From the NCBI GenBank assembly GCA_963565915.1, contig OY751488.1, forward strand, positions 2,604,001 to 2,668,000: DNA of 64,000 nucleotides. Reading direction: 5' to 3'. How positions within the stretch are numbered: the first letter of the stretch is position 1; each line of letters begins with the position of its first letter. The stretch comes from Entoloma clypeatum (lineage: Eukaryota; Basidiomycota; Agaricomycetes; Agaricales; Entolomataceae). A program made the position numbers and the translations under genes. The notes beneath the pieces were generated by a model. That model was given only the letters and a program-made list of their open reading frames with translations, was not told the origin of the DNA and ran no database searches. Shown in pieces: positions 37,744-49,306 of this stretch.

Positions 37744-38865
37744 TTAATAGCGAATTTTATTTGTGCGTTCGTCGTCCGTGTTGACCGGCGTACTCTCTTC
37801 AGTTCCTGCCATGGAGTGGCCCCGTGAACTGGAAGCATACGCGGTCGATTCATTGTCGTCAAACAACACCTCATCTCTGATCCTGCCGTCCCTATTCCAT
37901 GATGCAGACCTGCTGCTGGTCGAGGTCCGGCTCCTGGGCTTTTGAGGCCGTCCGGGGGCGTTGATGAGATCCGCGATGGCGGAGATAGAGCCTTTACCGC
38001 TGCGATGTCCACGGACAGGAACGCGGTAGAAATCTTCAATCTCCTCGTCTTCCTCTTCTGGCAACGCTGTATTCTCGTACGTGTGATTACTCGTGGTGGT
38101 GTATGGCCGAGACATGGGGAGCGAGCGATACGATCCCATTCGGAGATGTGAGGCGTACGAGTACAGAAGGAGAGCGAAATAAATCTGGGAACGCGTCAGT
38201 GTTGGCTTGAAAGAGGATTTGTTACTTGAGTGAGGCACCTTGAACAGCCACGACACGACGATGATGGTGGCCGCTGTGCCCTTCTCGTGGTTCCATATGG
38301 CCATGGCTGCGGCTTCACGCTCTGCTGGGGTGAGGTGGGTCGTGTTGGAGTTGGGACCATCCATCATGGCCCGCTGTGCCTCGGAATTGGCGGTTCGACG
38401 GCCGTCGTGGGGGGTGTATACCCACCATACGACGGCAAAAAACACGGTCCACGAGGTAGAGAATATGTGGTCCGCAAAGAACAGATGGGCAAAGTAAAGT
38501 GTTTGCTTTGCGTCCTCCTGATGCAAAATGTCACGGTTGGTGAAAGGCATGGGGGTTGATAAGGCCCACCTCTCTGACCACGCGCAAACCCCAGACTAGG
38601 CCAACGAGAGCAATGGCGGAGTATATGTAGAGACTGAGCTGAGCAAACGTTCCGCCAGCGCCGGTCAGCATAGCGATCAGGCCATAGACGCCAGCGACTT
38701 TATTAAGGAGCTTGTTGGGGTGGTGAGCTGGGAGGAGGTGCAAGTGGGTTGAAAGATACAAACAGCAAATATCAGGGCGATGGTGACGCCTGTTTTGAGG
38801 TCGAGGAGGCCGAGGAAGGAGGAGAGCGGCCAGAGACGCCATTCTGGACGGAGCATGAGTTTCAT
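37744..38865 (-). CDS. KEI1: Kei1, inositol phosphorylceramide synthase regulatory subunit
   Basis: Starts MKLMLRPEWRLWPLSSFLGL with LDLKTGVTIALIFA as the first membrane helix. After an intron (about 38720-38757) comes LLNKVAGVYGLIAMLTGAGG and a second hydrophobic stretch. Next is EDAKQTLYFAHLFFADHIFS, then FFAVVWWVYTPHDGRR and IVVSWLFK joined to IYFALLLYSYASHLRMGSYR. The rest is a polar Ser/Arg-rich cytosolic tail ending DDERTNKIRY. The four-helix layout with the HDG motif after VWWVY is the Kei1 (DUF1753) family. Kei1 is needed for activity and Golgi localisation of Aur1, which makes inositol phosphorylceramide. Its start codon is 38 bp from the divergent eIF4E-like gene. Confidence 0.85.
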
Positions 38866-38903
38866 GGAGGACGGGACGCTGGATTACGTAAGACTCACGT
38901 CCT

Positions 38904-39955
38904 ATGGCCCACTACTTTTCGAACCACTCCCAGTCCCGATTTCTCGCCAACAGTCCCTCCACCTCCTCCCCGCCAATCCCGCCCCCTGCTCCTCCGCGCT
39001 CTCGTCTACCCTCCTCAAAACATTTTTCAACCTCGGTCTCAGCCACAACCACCGCCGAACGTTCAAAGGATTCCTCCCCTGGCACCCCCTCTGACTCCAA
39101 TGGTACCATAGCTGTCCACCCGCTCAAAAACACGTATGTTCGTACTCTTTATCGTGCCATGTCCGCTTTTGGCTCTAATTCTCCTTCTAGATGGGTCTTT
39201 TGGTTCCGTCAGCAGCGCTCGCCTGGTAACAAAATCATCAGCTATGAAGACGGCATCAAGAAGATATCCGCCTTTAGTTCGGTTTGTCTTTCTGTTCCGA
39301 GTCACCCTACTTCGCCTTACCCCTCTGCCCCAGGTTGAATCATTCTGGTCCCTCTGGTCCCATCTTGCCCCTCCGTCTGCATTGCAACCCACCACAGACT
39401 ATCTCTTGTTCCATACAGGCGTGCGCCGGCCAGTGTGGGAAGATCCCCTCAATCTCTCAGGCGGAAAGTGGATCATTCGCCTGAGGAAAGGCGTCGCCGA
39501 TCGCTTATGGGAGGACCTTGTCATGGCTATCATAGGCGACCAGTTCGACGAGTGTCGCGCCCCGGACGACCGCGAAGTCGCCGCGAACTGGGAGGAAAAG
39601 AGCGACGCCAGCGGCACGGACTGGCCTGAGATTTGCGGGTGTACGATCAGCGTCAGGCAGAGTGAGGACATAGTCAGTTTGTGGAATCGAGTGGAAGCGG
39701 ATGTGAAGGTTCGCGATAAAATTAGGTATGCTCGGAGTGCAATCAAAGACCACACGACTGATACCTCGGTCTTGAAAAGGGACACCATGAGAAGAGTGCT
39801 TAACCTCCCTACCTCAACAATCATGGAGTACAAAAGCAATAATGGTGAGCGCTTTCGTTTTTGCAATATATGGCCTGATGAATCTTCGTGCAGATTCGAT
39901 GCAAGACAAGTCCAGTTTCCGCAACTCTGCAATTGATCGATCCACACTTCAATAG
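38904..39955 (+). CDS. eIF4E-family cap-binding protein, 4EHP (class II)-like
   Basis: A Ser/Pro-rich N-terminus (MAHYFSNHSQSRFLANSPS) precedes HPLKNT; an intron at about 39133-39190 leads to WVFWFRQQRSPGNKI, SYEDGIKKISAFSSV, then VESFWSLWSHLAPPS. The cap-site block is VWEDPLNLSGGKWIIRL, followed by LWEDLVMAIIGDQF and CGCTISVRQSEDIVSLWNR. The last exon (about 39893-39955) ends IDRSTLQ. The second cap-stacking Trp (in VWED) is present, but the position of mammalian eIF4E Trp56 is Tyr (SYEDG). That is the class II/4EHP hallmark and suggests a weaker-binding translational regulator rather than the main initiation factor. A small intron near 39285-39335 is needed between AFSSV and ESFW. Confidence 0.85.
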
Positions 39956-40091
39956 TAGCTTGTATAGCCAATGTAGTTGTGGATTCGAGACTCTGTTGCG
40001 TGCAAATAGCGACTTGTCTTCGGTCTTTTCAGCTTGCACGTTGAGCCATGAGCACCTGTTCACATGACCAACTGAGCAATGAATACGAGTC

Positions 40092-40853
40092 ATGACTTCT
40101 TATAGTACATCTCTCCTCTTGCCTGCTATAAGGATATTTCGTCCATCTCCATCACTTTCGCTATTCAGGAATATGACCACCCTCGATAAATCAGAATCGG
40201 AATGGAGGGCCATTCTGTCGCCTGAGCAAGTGCGTGCTGTGACTCGTCTTCAACTGATCAAACAACTGGACTATCAATTTATGTAGTTCAGAATCCTGCG
40301 ACAAAAGGGGACAGAGCGCCCTGGAACGGGCGAATACGAAAAGAATAAAGCCTACGGAATATATGACTGCGCAGGGTGCGGAACGCCCCTGTACAAGAGC
40401 ACTACCAAATTTGACGTCAGTTCACATCTATCTACAAGGGTTTCGAAATGTTGTTGACGGTGCATGCACTTGTATCTTAGAGTGGTTGTGGTTGGCCCGC
40501 CTTCTTCGATGGTGAATACCTGGTAATCCTTATCAATGTTTTTGTATGCTCAATTCTTGCGTTCTGCAGCCATTCCAGGTGCTGTGTCCAGACATGAAGA
40601 TACGTCTCTTGGAACAGTCAGGACCGAAATTGTTTGCACGGCTTGTGGCGGACATCTTGGCCATATTTTCAAAGGCGAAGGCTTCAGAACTCCTAGTGGG
40701 CACTTTTTACAGTCGATTTGAGTCGCCTCTTGTTGACCACAGTCGTGCTCAGCGGACGAACGACACTGTGTGAACTCGGTTTCCTTGAAGTTCGTGGAGG
40801 ATGGGAACCCGCCCAAGGAAGAAACGTCCTCGTCTGTATGTATCATCTCATGA
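40092..40853 (+). CDS. peptide-methionine (R)-S-oxide reductase MsrB
   Basis: The ATG at 40092 gives an N-terminus rich in Ser, Arg and Leu (SLLLPAIRIFRPSPSLSLFR) that could be a mitochondrial presequence. A second ATG at 40173 (MTTLDKSESEW) would give a cytosolic form. Five exons follow: FRILRQKGTERPGTGEYEKN, GIYDCAGCGTPLYKS, SGCGWPAFFDA, IVCTACGGHLGHIFKGEGFR, and DERHCVNSVSLKFVEDG. Both zinc CxxC pairs and the catalytic Cys in RHCVNS are present. The enzyme reduces methionine-R-sulfoxide with thioredoxin. The tail KEETSSSVCIIS is short and normal. Introns are 50-60 bp; the last one (about 40692-40749) must be removed to reach the catalytic Cys. Confidence 0.9.
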
Positions 40854-41041
40854 TCACCGTTAGTCCTCTCTATAATAGCTTTGGTAGAAGTAAAAGTAAA
40901 GTTGGAGCTTAGTCTTGCATCAGATGTGCTGGAATGATGATGTCCTTATGAATAGCCAGATCCGAAGCAAACAAGACGGGCGAAGTTGAGATGGAAGGTT
41001 GTCGTAAGAGATATGTATTTCTAGCGGATCGAGTAGGACGA

Positions 41042-41727
41042 TCACAGATCCTGCATGCTCGTTTCCAGATCGGCCAGCTCCTTCTGTGATTGACGATATT
41101 TCTCTTGCGCTTCCTAGAAATCCGCGAGGGTATCAGGTATGATGACAGGGAACAAGGACAAGTGACGCACCTCGTGTTTCTTCTCCCATATGTCGCGCTC
41201 CTGTTCGAGGCGCTGCACCTGTCTCTCGAAGTGTTCTGCCTTGACATCGACCTGTCGCAGCCTGTATCGCAAGCAAAATGGGTGATCCGATGAATGATCA
41301 GTGAACTACTGAGAAATACGAGATGCGTCAGGGCGCGGAGGAACTGCGTACTTCTCGACGGTCTCCTTCACGTTCTTCTCTGCCGCATCTAGCTCCTCTT
41401 CCAGCAGCTGGATCTTACGCACCAGGCCTTCGTTGGTCATCTTGGAGTGCTCGCCCTCCTCACGAGCGGCCTTGGACTCGGAAACTTTGGCCTCTGCCTT
41501 CTCTAAGTCTGCGTCGAGGACGCCTAGTCTGTGGTTGAGGGATGTGATTTCTTGATCCTTCTCGAGAAGGAGCTGTTCGTATTTCTTGTTCTTTGCCTCG
41601 GCCTCCTCAGCGCGGGTGATGGCGTTGTCGGCCTCAGTGCGCAGCTGGGACATTTTCTGCAGCAGGGAGGGGTGAGTGAGTGAAATTTGAAAAGTTCGCT
41701 ACCTACCTCTCTAATTCTGTCGGCCAT
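41042..41727 (-). CDS. tropomyosin (Tpm1/Cdc8-like)
   Basis: First exon MADRIRE (41707-41727) is joined to KMSQLRTEADNAITRAEEAE and a continuous heptad coiled coil (YEQLLLEKDQEITSLNHRLG, LEKAEAKVSESKAAREEGEH, LLEEELDAAEKNVKETVEK). Further exons add LRQVDVKAEHFERQVQRLEQ, RDIWEKKHE and, at the end, LADLETSMQDL. Length near 161 residues, absence of helix breakers and the MxxIRE start are those of fungal tropomyosins, which polymerise along formin-made actin cables and support myosin V transport and cytokinesis. A second, diverged coiled-coil gene of similar size lies directly upstream on the same strand. Confidence 0.9.
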
Positions 41728-41804
41728 GTTGAGGTTGGAATGAGTGAGTGTTCGCTCTTCGGAGATTAGATTATTGCCTCTTTAATGGTATCTGTTACGT
41801 AATA

Positions 41805-42328
41805 CTAATACAAATCATCCAGTTGTTGTTCGAGCGTCTTGCGTTCAGCATCGATGTCCTACGCGATACCTCGGTATACCCAGTGGCATGAAAAGGTGGT
41901 GGAATTGTACGAACAAGGTATTGAGCTTCCAAGCTCCCGCTTTCCCCCTCGACCCGTACAAGAACTTCTTTGAGCTCCTCTGCCCTTCCTTCAGCCAAGG
42001 CGATTCTGTTCGAAATATTGGCACCTGTGAAAGAACAAGAACGCAGCCTACCTTTCCTCCTGTTCTCGCAATTTCCGCCTCATCGCATCCCACCTGTCCG
42101 CCAGACGGATAAATATCCGCGTGGATTCAAGTCTCTCCTGCAGTCTCGCGATTTCCTCGTCTCTGTTTTGCAGCTTGTTTTCGAGAATCCTCGCCTGAAG
42201 GTCTGCTTCCTTCCTCCGCACGACATTCTTCTCCGTCTCAACTCGGAGGGTCGTCAGAGCCTGCAGTGAGGTGAATGTGAGGAGAGATGATGTGCCACTG
42301 GGAAATGTACCTGTTTGATGGCTTCCAT
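41805..42328 (-). CDS. tropomyosin-like coiled-coil protein, tandem neighbour
   Basis: Exon 1 is only MEAIKQ (42311-42328). Exon 2 continues ALTTLRVETEKNVVRRKEAD, LQARILENKLQNRDEEIARL and DRWDAMRRKLREQEER. Exon 3 is RIALAEGRAEELKEVLVRVE then GESGSLEAQYL, and exon 4 is DIDAERKTLEQQLDDLY with the stop at 41805-41807. All three introns are GT-AG and restore one frame, so this is a working structure rather than a decayed copy. The MxxI start, single short first exon and uninterrupted heptads resemble the adjacent tropomyosin, but sequence identity is low. It could be an old tandem duplicate or an unrelated short coiled-coil protein. Position 78 bp upstream of tropomyosin supports the duplicate reading. 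Confidence 0.6.
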
Positions 42329-42504
42329 GGGGGCAAAGCAGAGAACTACATACTTGTTGAGATACTTCACAGAAGGATGGATGATCGTGGGAAGTCGGTG
42401 GCGACAAATTCACGTTGACAATTGAGGTCGTCCTTGACTCGGACGTCGTGTGCAACGACGTCCATTCAACTCAACGCCCATCATCAGGCGCTCCAGCACC
42501 CTCC

Positions 42505-44610
42505 ATGACTACAACAGTGATGCAAGAAGGTACATACAACTGGCATCGCTTCGATCGCGTCGCAATTGGCTCATATTAGGTGTCGTCATTGGTCAGAACT
42601 GCCCATCCTCGAGGCCGTCATCAAGTGCGTATCCCTCCCTATTCAATGCCGTGTATAAATACTCACGGTCGCCTTCTTCAGCATACGAAATAGACTCACA
42701 GCGCTTAAGAAAAACCGTGCTGAGTTTGTCAAGGTATCCGATGTCAATTCACTCTATCAGGCCGTCGTCAAACAGAGTTCGTTCCTTGTAATTCGGCTGT
42801 CCTGCGCATCTTACTTCCGTTTACCTCAGTCACAAAACTGAATGACGTACGCGATGACAACACGACGTACAATAATCGATTAGACACCACACTTGCCGAT
42901 GTCTTCAGTCTACTCTCCTTGTTCTATCTTACCATCGGCAGGACAAAGGACACGCTTGCCACATATTGTCAGATAGCCTCCATGCGGGTTAGTAAAGACC
43001 ATCCAATCCCAATCCTATTCCAGCCCGTTTAGGGCGTTTCTCATCGTCGTTGCTGATCACGAGCATCCACCCACACTATGCAGCAAATATTGAACCACAT
43101 GAATGAATCTGCAGTATACAACGAATCCGACCTCGCGCCCTTTCATCGACGATTGAACGAATTGCGCCACATTATCCAGCAAGACGCCGAAAGCGGAAAA
43201 CACGCCAAACCGCTCATCAAACTTTTAGAACGGCAATTGAATGAATGTGGTATGCTCCATTTTTACTGCATCCCAGAGTCAAAACCCTTGAAAAAAAAAT
43301 ACAGACGCAATCGTCCGGTCGCTACAAGAATCGCTATCGGTTCTTTCCGTCGAACTCGTCCCCATCCACCAGAAACTTGTGACGATACGAAGGCAGCTAG
43401 TAGCACTCGCCGCCAAAGAAGGATCACATAAAGCGGAACTCAAGTCACTTCAGGAGGAGCTCCGAAAGATTGAATCGTTGAGTACCTGTTCTCAAGTCTG
43501 TTACTATCTTCCCCCCTTCGGAGCGAATCCTCTGCGGCGAATACTGACTGTAGACATTCATTGCCTCATTTCTTCTTTCATTATCACAGGGCCCGCGTCG
43601 ATGGGAATTTTCTGGGTCCAGGTGGTATTGTACCTGCCTCGCAGGCACTATGCTCCTCCCTTTTAGAAGAATGTTTCGAGATCGCTCAAGAAATCAAGGC
43701 TAGCGACGATTCGAAACATGTAGCGACTTCACTCAAACCGATATATGATCGTTTGAGCGAGATACGCGCTGAGCTCGAGAGTCTCGTTCTTACTCATAGA
43801 TGGACCTTGAGAGAGACCGATCTGTTCAATTATTCTCTGAGTTTGCAGGAAATTGACAAGATGCGGGTTGAAGGCAAGTTCGTCGATTCTGAGGGTGAAC
43901 GACCACCAGGACAATATGTAGGCGCTTCTGATTTGACTAAAGCTGATTTTTTTACAACCTAAACCGAGTAGGTCCTTTTGTACTTGTTAAGGCGATGCTA
44001 TGGCCTCATCTACCGCCTATTATCATCGAGCGAGCCAGTCTCCGAAGAATTGATGCCAGTAGTGGGTTTTCAACCACGTAAATCGCAAGAGCTCCTCTCA
44101 TCTGGACATAGGCCAACAAGCTGTCGACGGTCAAAAAATGTCTGAACGAAGTCCTCAAATATGGCGGCCCATTCAACCCTCGTGACCTTTATCCAGTGCG
44201 TGTTCTCCTTCACATAGAAGCCCCTCCCCCCCCCCCCCCCCTCCCCTTCTGTGCCCAAGTCTCTTGTCCATCCACGAGAGCATCGGTTTGCTGATCAGCT
44301 AACCTCTTCGCATCTTCTTCTCTTCTTACACCTTTAATTCCTAGTATCAACTGGCACTTTTCCAAATCGATTCCATGCGTAAAGATGGGAGATTTGTCGG
44401 AGCAGATGGGACAATACCAGAGGGACAAGGAATACTGATGGCGCACTTGAACGAATGTCACGAGTTGGTCGAGATGGTTCGTTCTTGCTATTGCTCCTAG
44501 CGCATGGCTAATATCTTGCATGTTAGTTGAAAGAGGCGATGGAGGAGGATGAGGATGAGGAAGACGACGAAGAAGGCGCTTATATGGACGATGATGACGA
44601 GGAACCTTGA
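42505..44610 (+). CDS. DUF2408-domain protein
   Basis: The ends are clear but the 5' exon is not: an ATG at 42505 is the nearest start, while recognisable homology begins at LPILEAVI (about 42600). It continues IRNRLTALKKNRAEFVKVSD, SLYQAVVKQS, ILNHMNESAVYNESDLAPFH, then RRLNELRHIIQQDAESGKHA and LIKLLERQLNEC. Next comes LVTIRRQLVALAAKEGSHKA. The DUF2408 motif occurs twice: RVDGNFLGPGGIVPASQALC and, near the end, SMRKDGRFVGADGTIPEGQG with AHLNECHELVEMLKEAMEED. The tail is acidic and the stop is TGA at 44608-44610. A family of cytosolic fungal proteins of unknown function. At least eight introns of about 50 bp. Confidence 0.75.
44226..44241. repeat. 16-base C homopolymer in an intron
   Basis: An uninterrupted run of 16 C within a longer pyrimidine stretch, inside an intron of the DUF2408 gene. 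It is G-rich on the other strand. Confidence 0.9.
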
Positions 44611-44753
44611 GTTATCTGCACATGGACAATGGCCATTAGTAGAAGGATCTATCACTCCGTTCGTGTGTGTATGATATGTCAAGGCTGTAATGGGTGATTA
44701 CGGACTAAAATACAGTGGTTGCTACGCAAAGGAGAACAAAGCAGCCTTGTGAT

Positions 44754-47700
44754 CTATCTCGACGGAGAAGGCTTTTGTGACAGCGCAGCCGTTTGAGGGA
44801 AGTCAGCTGTCAATAATGAGACCATGTCAGTCTTTGTTGTCATCCCCGTCAATTCCCCAGCATGCGTGAACAAGATGCGACGAAGATTCTGGGGATTGTC
44901 AATGTCAGGGGCGGGGGGAATTATGGTGATGGTCTTTAAACACACCAGCTTCTGAAACATGTTCACCACGAGCTCAAGTGGAACTTCTTTTCGAAGCTGT
45001 ATCATGGCCTCTTCCAAGCACTTTGAGACATCTAATCGATGTATGCCAGGTTGTGTAGAGTCCTGGATGGAAAAACTGCATTTCTTTGAGCGTTCGGATG
45101 CCTCCGTACCATCTATTTGTCTCATTAGACGCGAATGGGGGGAATAGGCCTTTTTCGTTACGAACCAATTACCCGTTTCAACTTATCTCTTGTTGTAAAG
45201 CCAACTAGCCTCTTGTGCCGTAGTACAGGAAAGCCACTGAAATCATGTCTCTCCAAAAAATCGTCTGGGAATATTTATCAAAATTTCCGGAGAACATCAA
45301 ACGAGATGTCGAACGTACCCATCTCCGCGACAGATAATTCCTCGTCCTGCACTACTACCAACAATTCCAAAGATTTCATAATGCTGGCGCCAGTCTCGCC
45401 CTTGTCGTGATAGTGTGTCGGAGGTAACCAGGGGTAATTGCGCATTGCTATCCAGACCGAGTAGATTCCATTCTTTCCGATAGCATCGCCCACCCACTTG
45501 GATGTCATGACGCAGATCATTATTGGAAGAACATGGGATAAAGCGCCTGTCAACTAATTTGCATCCTAGATGTCAAGCCGATACATTGCCCGAGATGTCA
45601 TAAGCTTACCTCAAAAACGATGACGACTAGGGAAACTGCAAATTTTATTTGTTAGAATGCGACTGAGGGAACCTTGAGGCCTTACTAGTCATGCGTGTTA
45701 CACCTCCCAGCATCGCGGAAGCACCAAGCACGGCATAGAAGCCAGGAGATATACATCGCTCTGATGGATCGGGTGGGCAAGACAAGAATATCCAGGCTTT
45801 GGGATAACTGCGATATAATCCTTGGCTATCCTACCTTTGAGCATAACACAAAAACAATTCATGGTCAGTGCTCACGTAATTAACCCAACAGCGCGGCCAA
45901 GGCAAGCTCCAATAGCTATCGTAGGTAAAAATATACCAGCGGGTATCTGAAGCACAGGGTTAGATCAGGACAAAGGAATGCAATTTAGAGACCATCATGC
46001 CGAAGGTCCATGCTGTCAACCCGAGCTTGATTATAGCTGTCAAAATCAGCAAGAATACGTTCTCCCATAGGGCAGTCGGGCTATGATTCACGATACAGTG
46101 AGATAATCGTGAAGGAAAATACGGCGATGCTCACTTGCAAAGGCCGTGATAATCACCCTTGGCGGAATCACATTCCTGGAAGAGATTGGCAACTAATTCG
46201 GACGATTGCACCCTTGGATATTGTTATATTCCTGATCAAGCAATTTCAACAGAGGACCGACCTAGTAAAGACAACCTTCGACAGTCACGTTAGAGGATAT
46301 AAAGGAAGAAAACCGCATACAAGATAACTCAATCCTGCAGTCAATGCGCTGACGCAAACGACCTCGAGGACTGGCCAATCGTTGATGTAACTGTTCCGGC
46401 GATACAATGCGACCCCGATGTTTAGCTTTATTAAAAGGGATCCAAGCACACCCTGAGAGCAATCCTAAATCCCTTATATTCCCCAAAGAAGCAGTGCTGA
46501 CTTACGCCAATCACTCCGAGGCCAAGCCATGGGATCTGAGATGGGACATAATGACGCATGGCATATGTAAGGGGGTAGATGATAGTTACCAATTCGAAGG
46601 CTCGCCATGTATCAACGGCGTTTGTGACCTGTACGATGTCAGAGGACATAGTGGTGAACAGAGAGAGAGATCGCACTTGAAACAAGACCAGCTTGGCCGT
46701 GCCAAACGGATTCACCCATTGCAAGCCCACCGCTGCTACGGCGGATGCCACAAAGCCTCTCCACATAACATCCGTCTCATTCGCAAAAGCGTCAAGTTCT
46801 GTGGAGCGTAAATAAAGGGAAGAGCAAATGCAGGCGGGATAGCATACCCTCAAGACCGAAGAGCACACCACCCAAAGGACTACCAAAAGCTACCGAGACG
46901 CCAGCAGACGCCGCGGCTGCAAGAAGTTGCCTTTTCTGGGCTGGGACGGTGTTAAAAACATAGACAAAGAATGATGTTTGTTACCTTCGTTATGTCTGAA
47001 CTGTTTGAAGAGGCGAGAAAGTGCGAATGCCATACAACATGCAACATGAACCAGAGGTCCCTTGGGAACCGTCAGTTCCTCGGTGCTACAGTGAATCTTC
47101 ATGAAACAACCTCTTTCCCAAGAGATAATCCTGAAGCGACTGCCAGGGCTAACCCCAGAGCCTTGGCGAGAAGAGTCCAAGGAGTAAGGAACGCCTCGAA
47201 AACGTAGCCTCCGAGAATCTGCGAAGATATGAGCCTGCTAATCTCAAGATTTTGTCGCCAACAAACTGCTTTAATTTCCGGTACTGTTCATCGAGTTCCA
47301 TAAATAGCAACGGAAAAGAGCAAGATACGTCTCTTACTTCCAGTGTGAAATGCGCTAACCAAAGGATCGTTAACATGACCTCGAATCCTACAACAGAACT
47401 CACTATGGTGCATAGGTCTCTACGAGGACTGCAGAACTTCCGGCAAAGGCGATCTGATATGTAACTGGTTTCTAGGTGGATGATGAAGATGGAATAACGT
47501 TACTTACAGCTAGCACAACATAGATGAAACACTGCAGTAGAGACTGGGCGAATATAGACTTGATATGGAAAAATTGACTCCATGTCCACCATTCGTGACA
47601 CTGTTCTCCGGCTGAAACATGTAAGTATATCCGTTGACATCAAGGAAATTGCGCACGATCTAGACCAGTACAACATGCCACCTGATTATAGAAGAAGCCA

Positions 47701-48100
47701 TAACTGCAACGGCCGTCGCGGAGGTCTCCAAGCCTTCCAAAAATTCGCAGATTCGTTTGATTATGCCCGGAAGTGTCTTAGGACATACGTACCACTTGAC
47801 CAGAACATCCAACCAGGCGCCAGTGACGCCAATTCCGAGGCCAGTCATGATCACTACAAGCCAGAGACGCGAGGATTCCAGTAAGGGCAGCAGAAGTCCT
47901 TGGATACCAGGTCGTGAACGGAGGAGATGCTTTCTTTCACGTTCAAGAGCCTCTTCGTGCAACCAGTCGATGGAGGTGCCATCCGCGTACTGTGCGTATG
48001 AGTTATCGCGTTCCGTGGGTAGTTGACCGTCTTCGGTCAGTTCGTACAGCGCTTCCTCGCGTGGTTCGCCGCCTCGAGACAGCGAGGCTTGCAACGGCAT
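44754..48100 (-). CDS. CLC-family voltage-gated chloride channel/transporter (Gef1-like)
   Basis: Starts [20 protein letters not shown] with the cytosolic N-terminal [15 protein letters not shown]. The first helix is [20 protein letters not shown]. Downstream exons give [16 protein letters not shown] and the CLC signature [20 protein letters not shown]. The sequence ASGLSLGKE joins across an intron to GPLVHVACC, so the gating Glu of GKEGP is present. Next come [24 protein letters not shown] loop sequences and a C-terminal CBS region ([20 protein letters not shown]). Gly-Lys-Glu-Gly-Pro and GIPE are both intact, so chloride conduction or Cl/H exchange is expected, probably in Golgi or vacuolar membranes as in yeast Gef1. 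More than a dozen short introns. It is divergent from MED4, with 126 bp between start codons. Confidence 0.88.
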
Positions 48101-48226
48101 TGGGACAGTCAGAGAGTGTTACAATTTGCAATGACGATTCCGTCACTATACATGTGTGAATAAAGAATGTTTAGTCTCGAAGCTCTCGCTAATCAAGTTC
48201 AACCTTCATCTTGCCTTCGTCTCATC

Positions 48227-49047
48227 ATGGCAGGACCACTACCAGCGGAATCATTCACCGTGGGCTCAGATTCTTCCATGTCCGAAACCCTACTGGCACC
48301 GTTGAACGAACTACAAGCACTGGCTCACACTCTTTTCCAATCCCTTTCGCCTATCCAAACAAAACCCCCACCCGCACCTCCTCTCTCGGCCTTCTTACAG
48401 TGCGACAACGCTCTATCGTCTGCGGTGAATCTAGCACATAAACACCAAACAAAGCAGAGAAAAATTGATGCTTTAGAAAGTGAAGTTCTTGAACTGGAAG
48501 CCCGATGGCGAGAAATCGCTTCCGAGCTGGAGAAGGGCAAGAGAGAGTTAGAAGAAATGATTGAAGAAGGCGAACGGAGAATAAAGGCAATAGAAGATGC
48601 TCAGAAGGGTCACTCCCACTTTCAATGGAAAGAACTTTATCTAATCCTTCCCTAGCTTCGATACCGTACCCTGAACTCCTCGCCTACGCTCAGAGCATCA
48701 GCGCGTTCACGTCTGCACCACCAAATATGCCAGACCTCAGTTTGCCAGGTCAAGCACCGCCACCTCTATTCTTTCCCCCGTTCCCAAACGAAGAAAAGAT
48801 GCGTCGAGGGCACCTCAATGCAGAGGCACCTCTAGGTATTCTTGGAGAGACTCATTCCGTCGGAAGACGTAAGCTGGTACCGCAACCTTATCTATGCTCT
48901 GACCTACCTCGCTAAACAGCACCGACAATCTCGCCGCGGCCCACGGACGCACACCTCCCTCAGGGCGCCAATATCTATAGGCCAGATCTTCGTGGGCCAC
49001 ACCCGCAGTTTTTCGATCTCGACCTGGATCTGAATCCAGACCTGTAA
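48227..49047 (+). CDS. MED4: Mediator complex subunit 4 (MED4)
   Basis: The ATG at 48227 (MAGPLPAESFTVGSDSSMSE) is preferred; an in-frame ATG at 48167 would add 20 residues. Exon 1 has LLAPLNELQALAHTLFQSLS and a coiled coil (KIDALESEVLELEARWREIA, KGKRELEEMIEEGERRIKAI). After an intron (about 48608-48654) comes SIPYPELLAYAQSISAFTSA and the MED4 hallmark PPFPNEEKMRRGHLNAE. A second intron (about 48870-48917) leads to PPTISPRPTDAHLPQGANIY and the terminal FFDLDLDLNPDL. MED4 sits in the Middle module of Mediator and bridges activators to RNA polymerase II. All junctions keep frame. Confidence 0.9.
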
Positions 49048-49306
49048 TACTGTTGTACCCAATCAGAACAATCAGGTCGGACCACTTGCATTAGTCATCT
49101 CAGTGCACTTCTGCGTTTTGTACGTCTCCTCGTTGGGTATGCTGCTATATCTTTCATGTAAGTTTGGCTGGTCCTTATGATGTGTAATGACCAGTGTCAC
49201 CTTTCATTAAACAATCGCAAAGGACTTGATCCTAGTTTCGACCTTAATCGCTCCCCAACTGTTCCTCTGGACCCCTCTCGTTTTACAACCTGCTCCTCGT
49301 AAGCTT

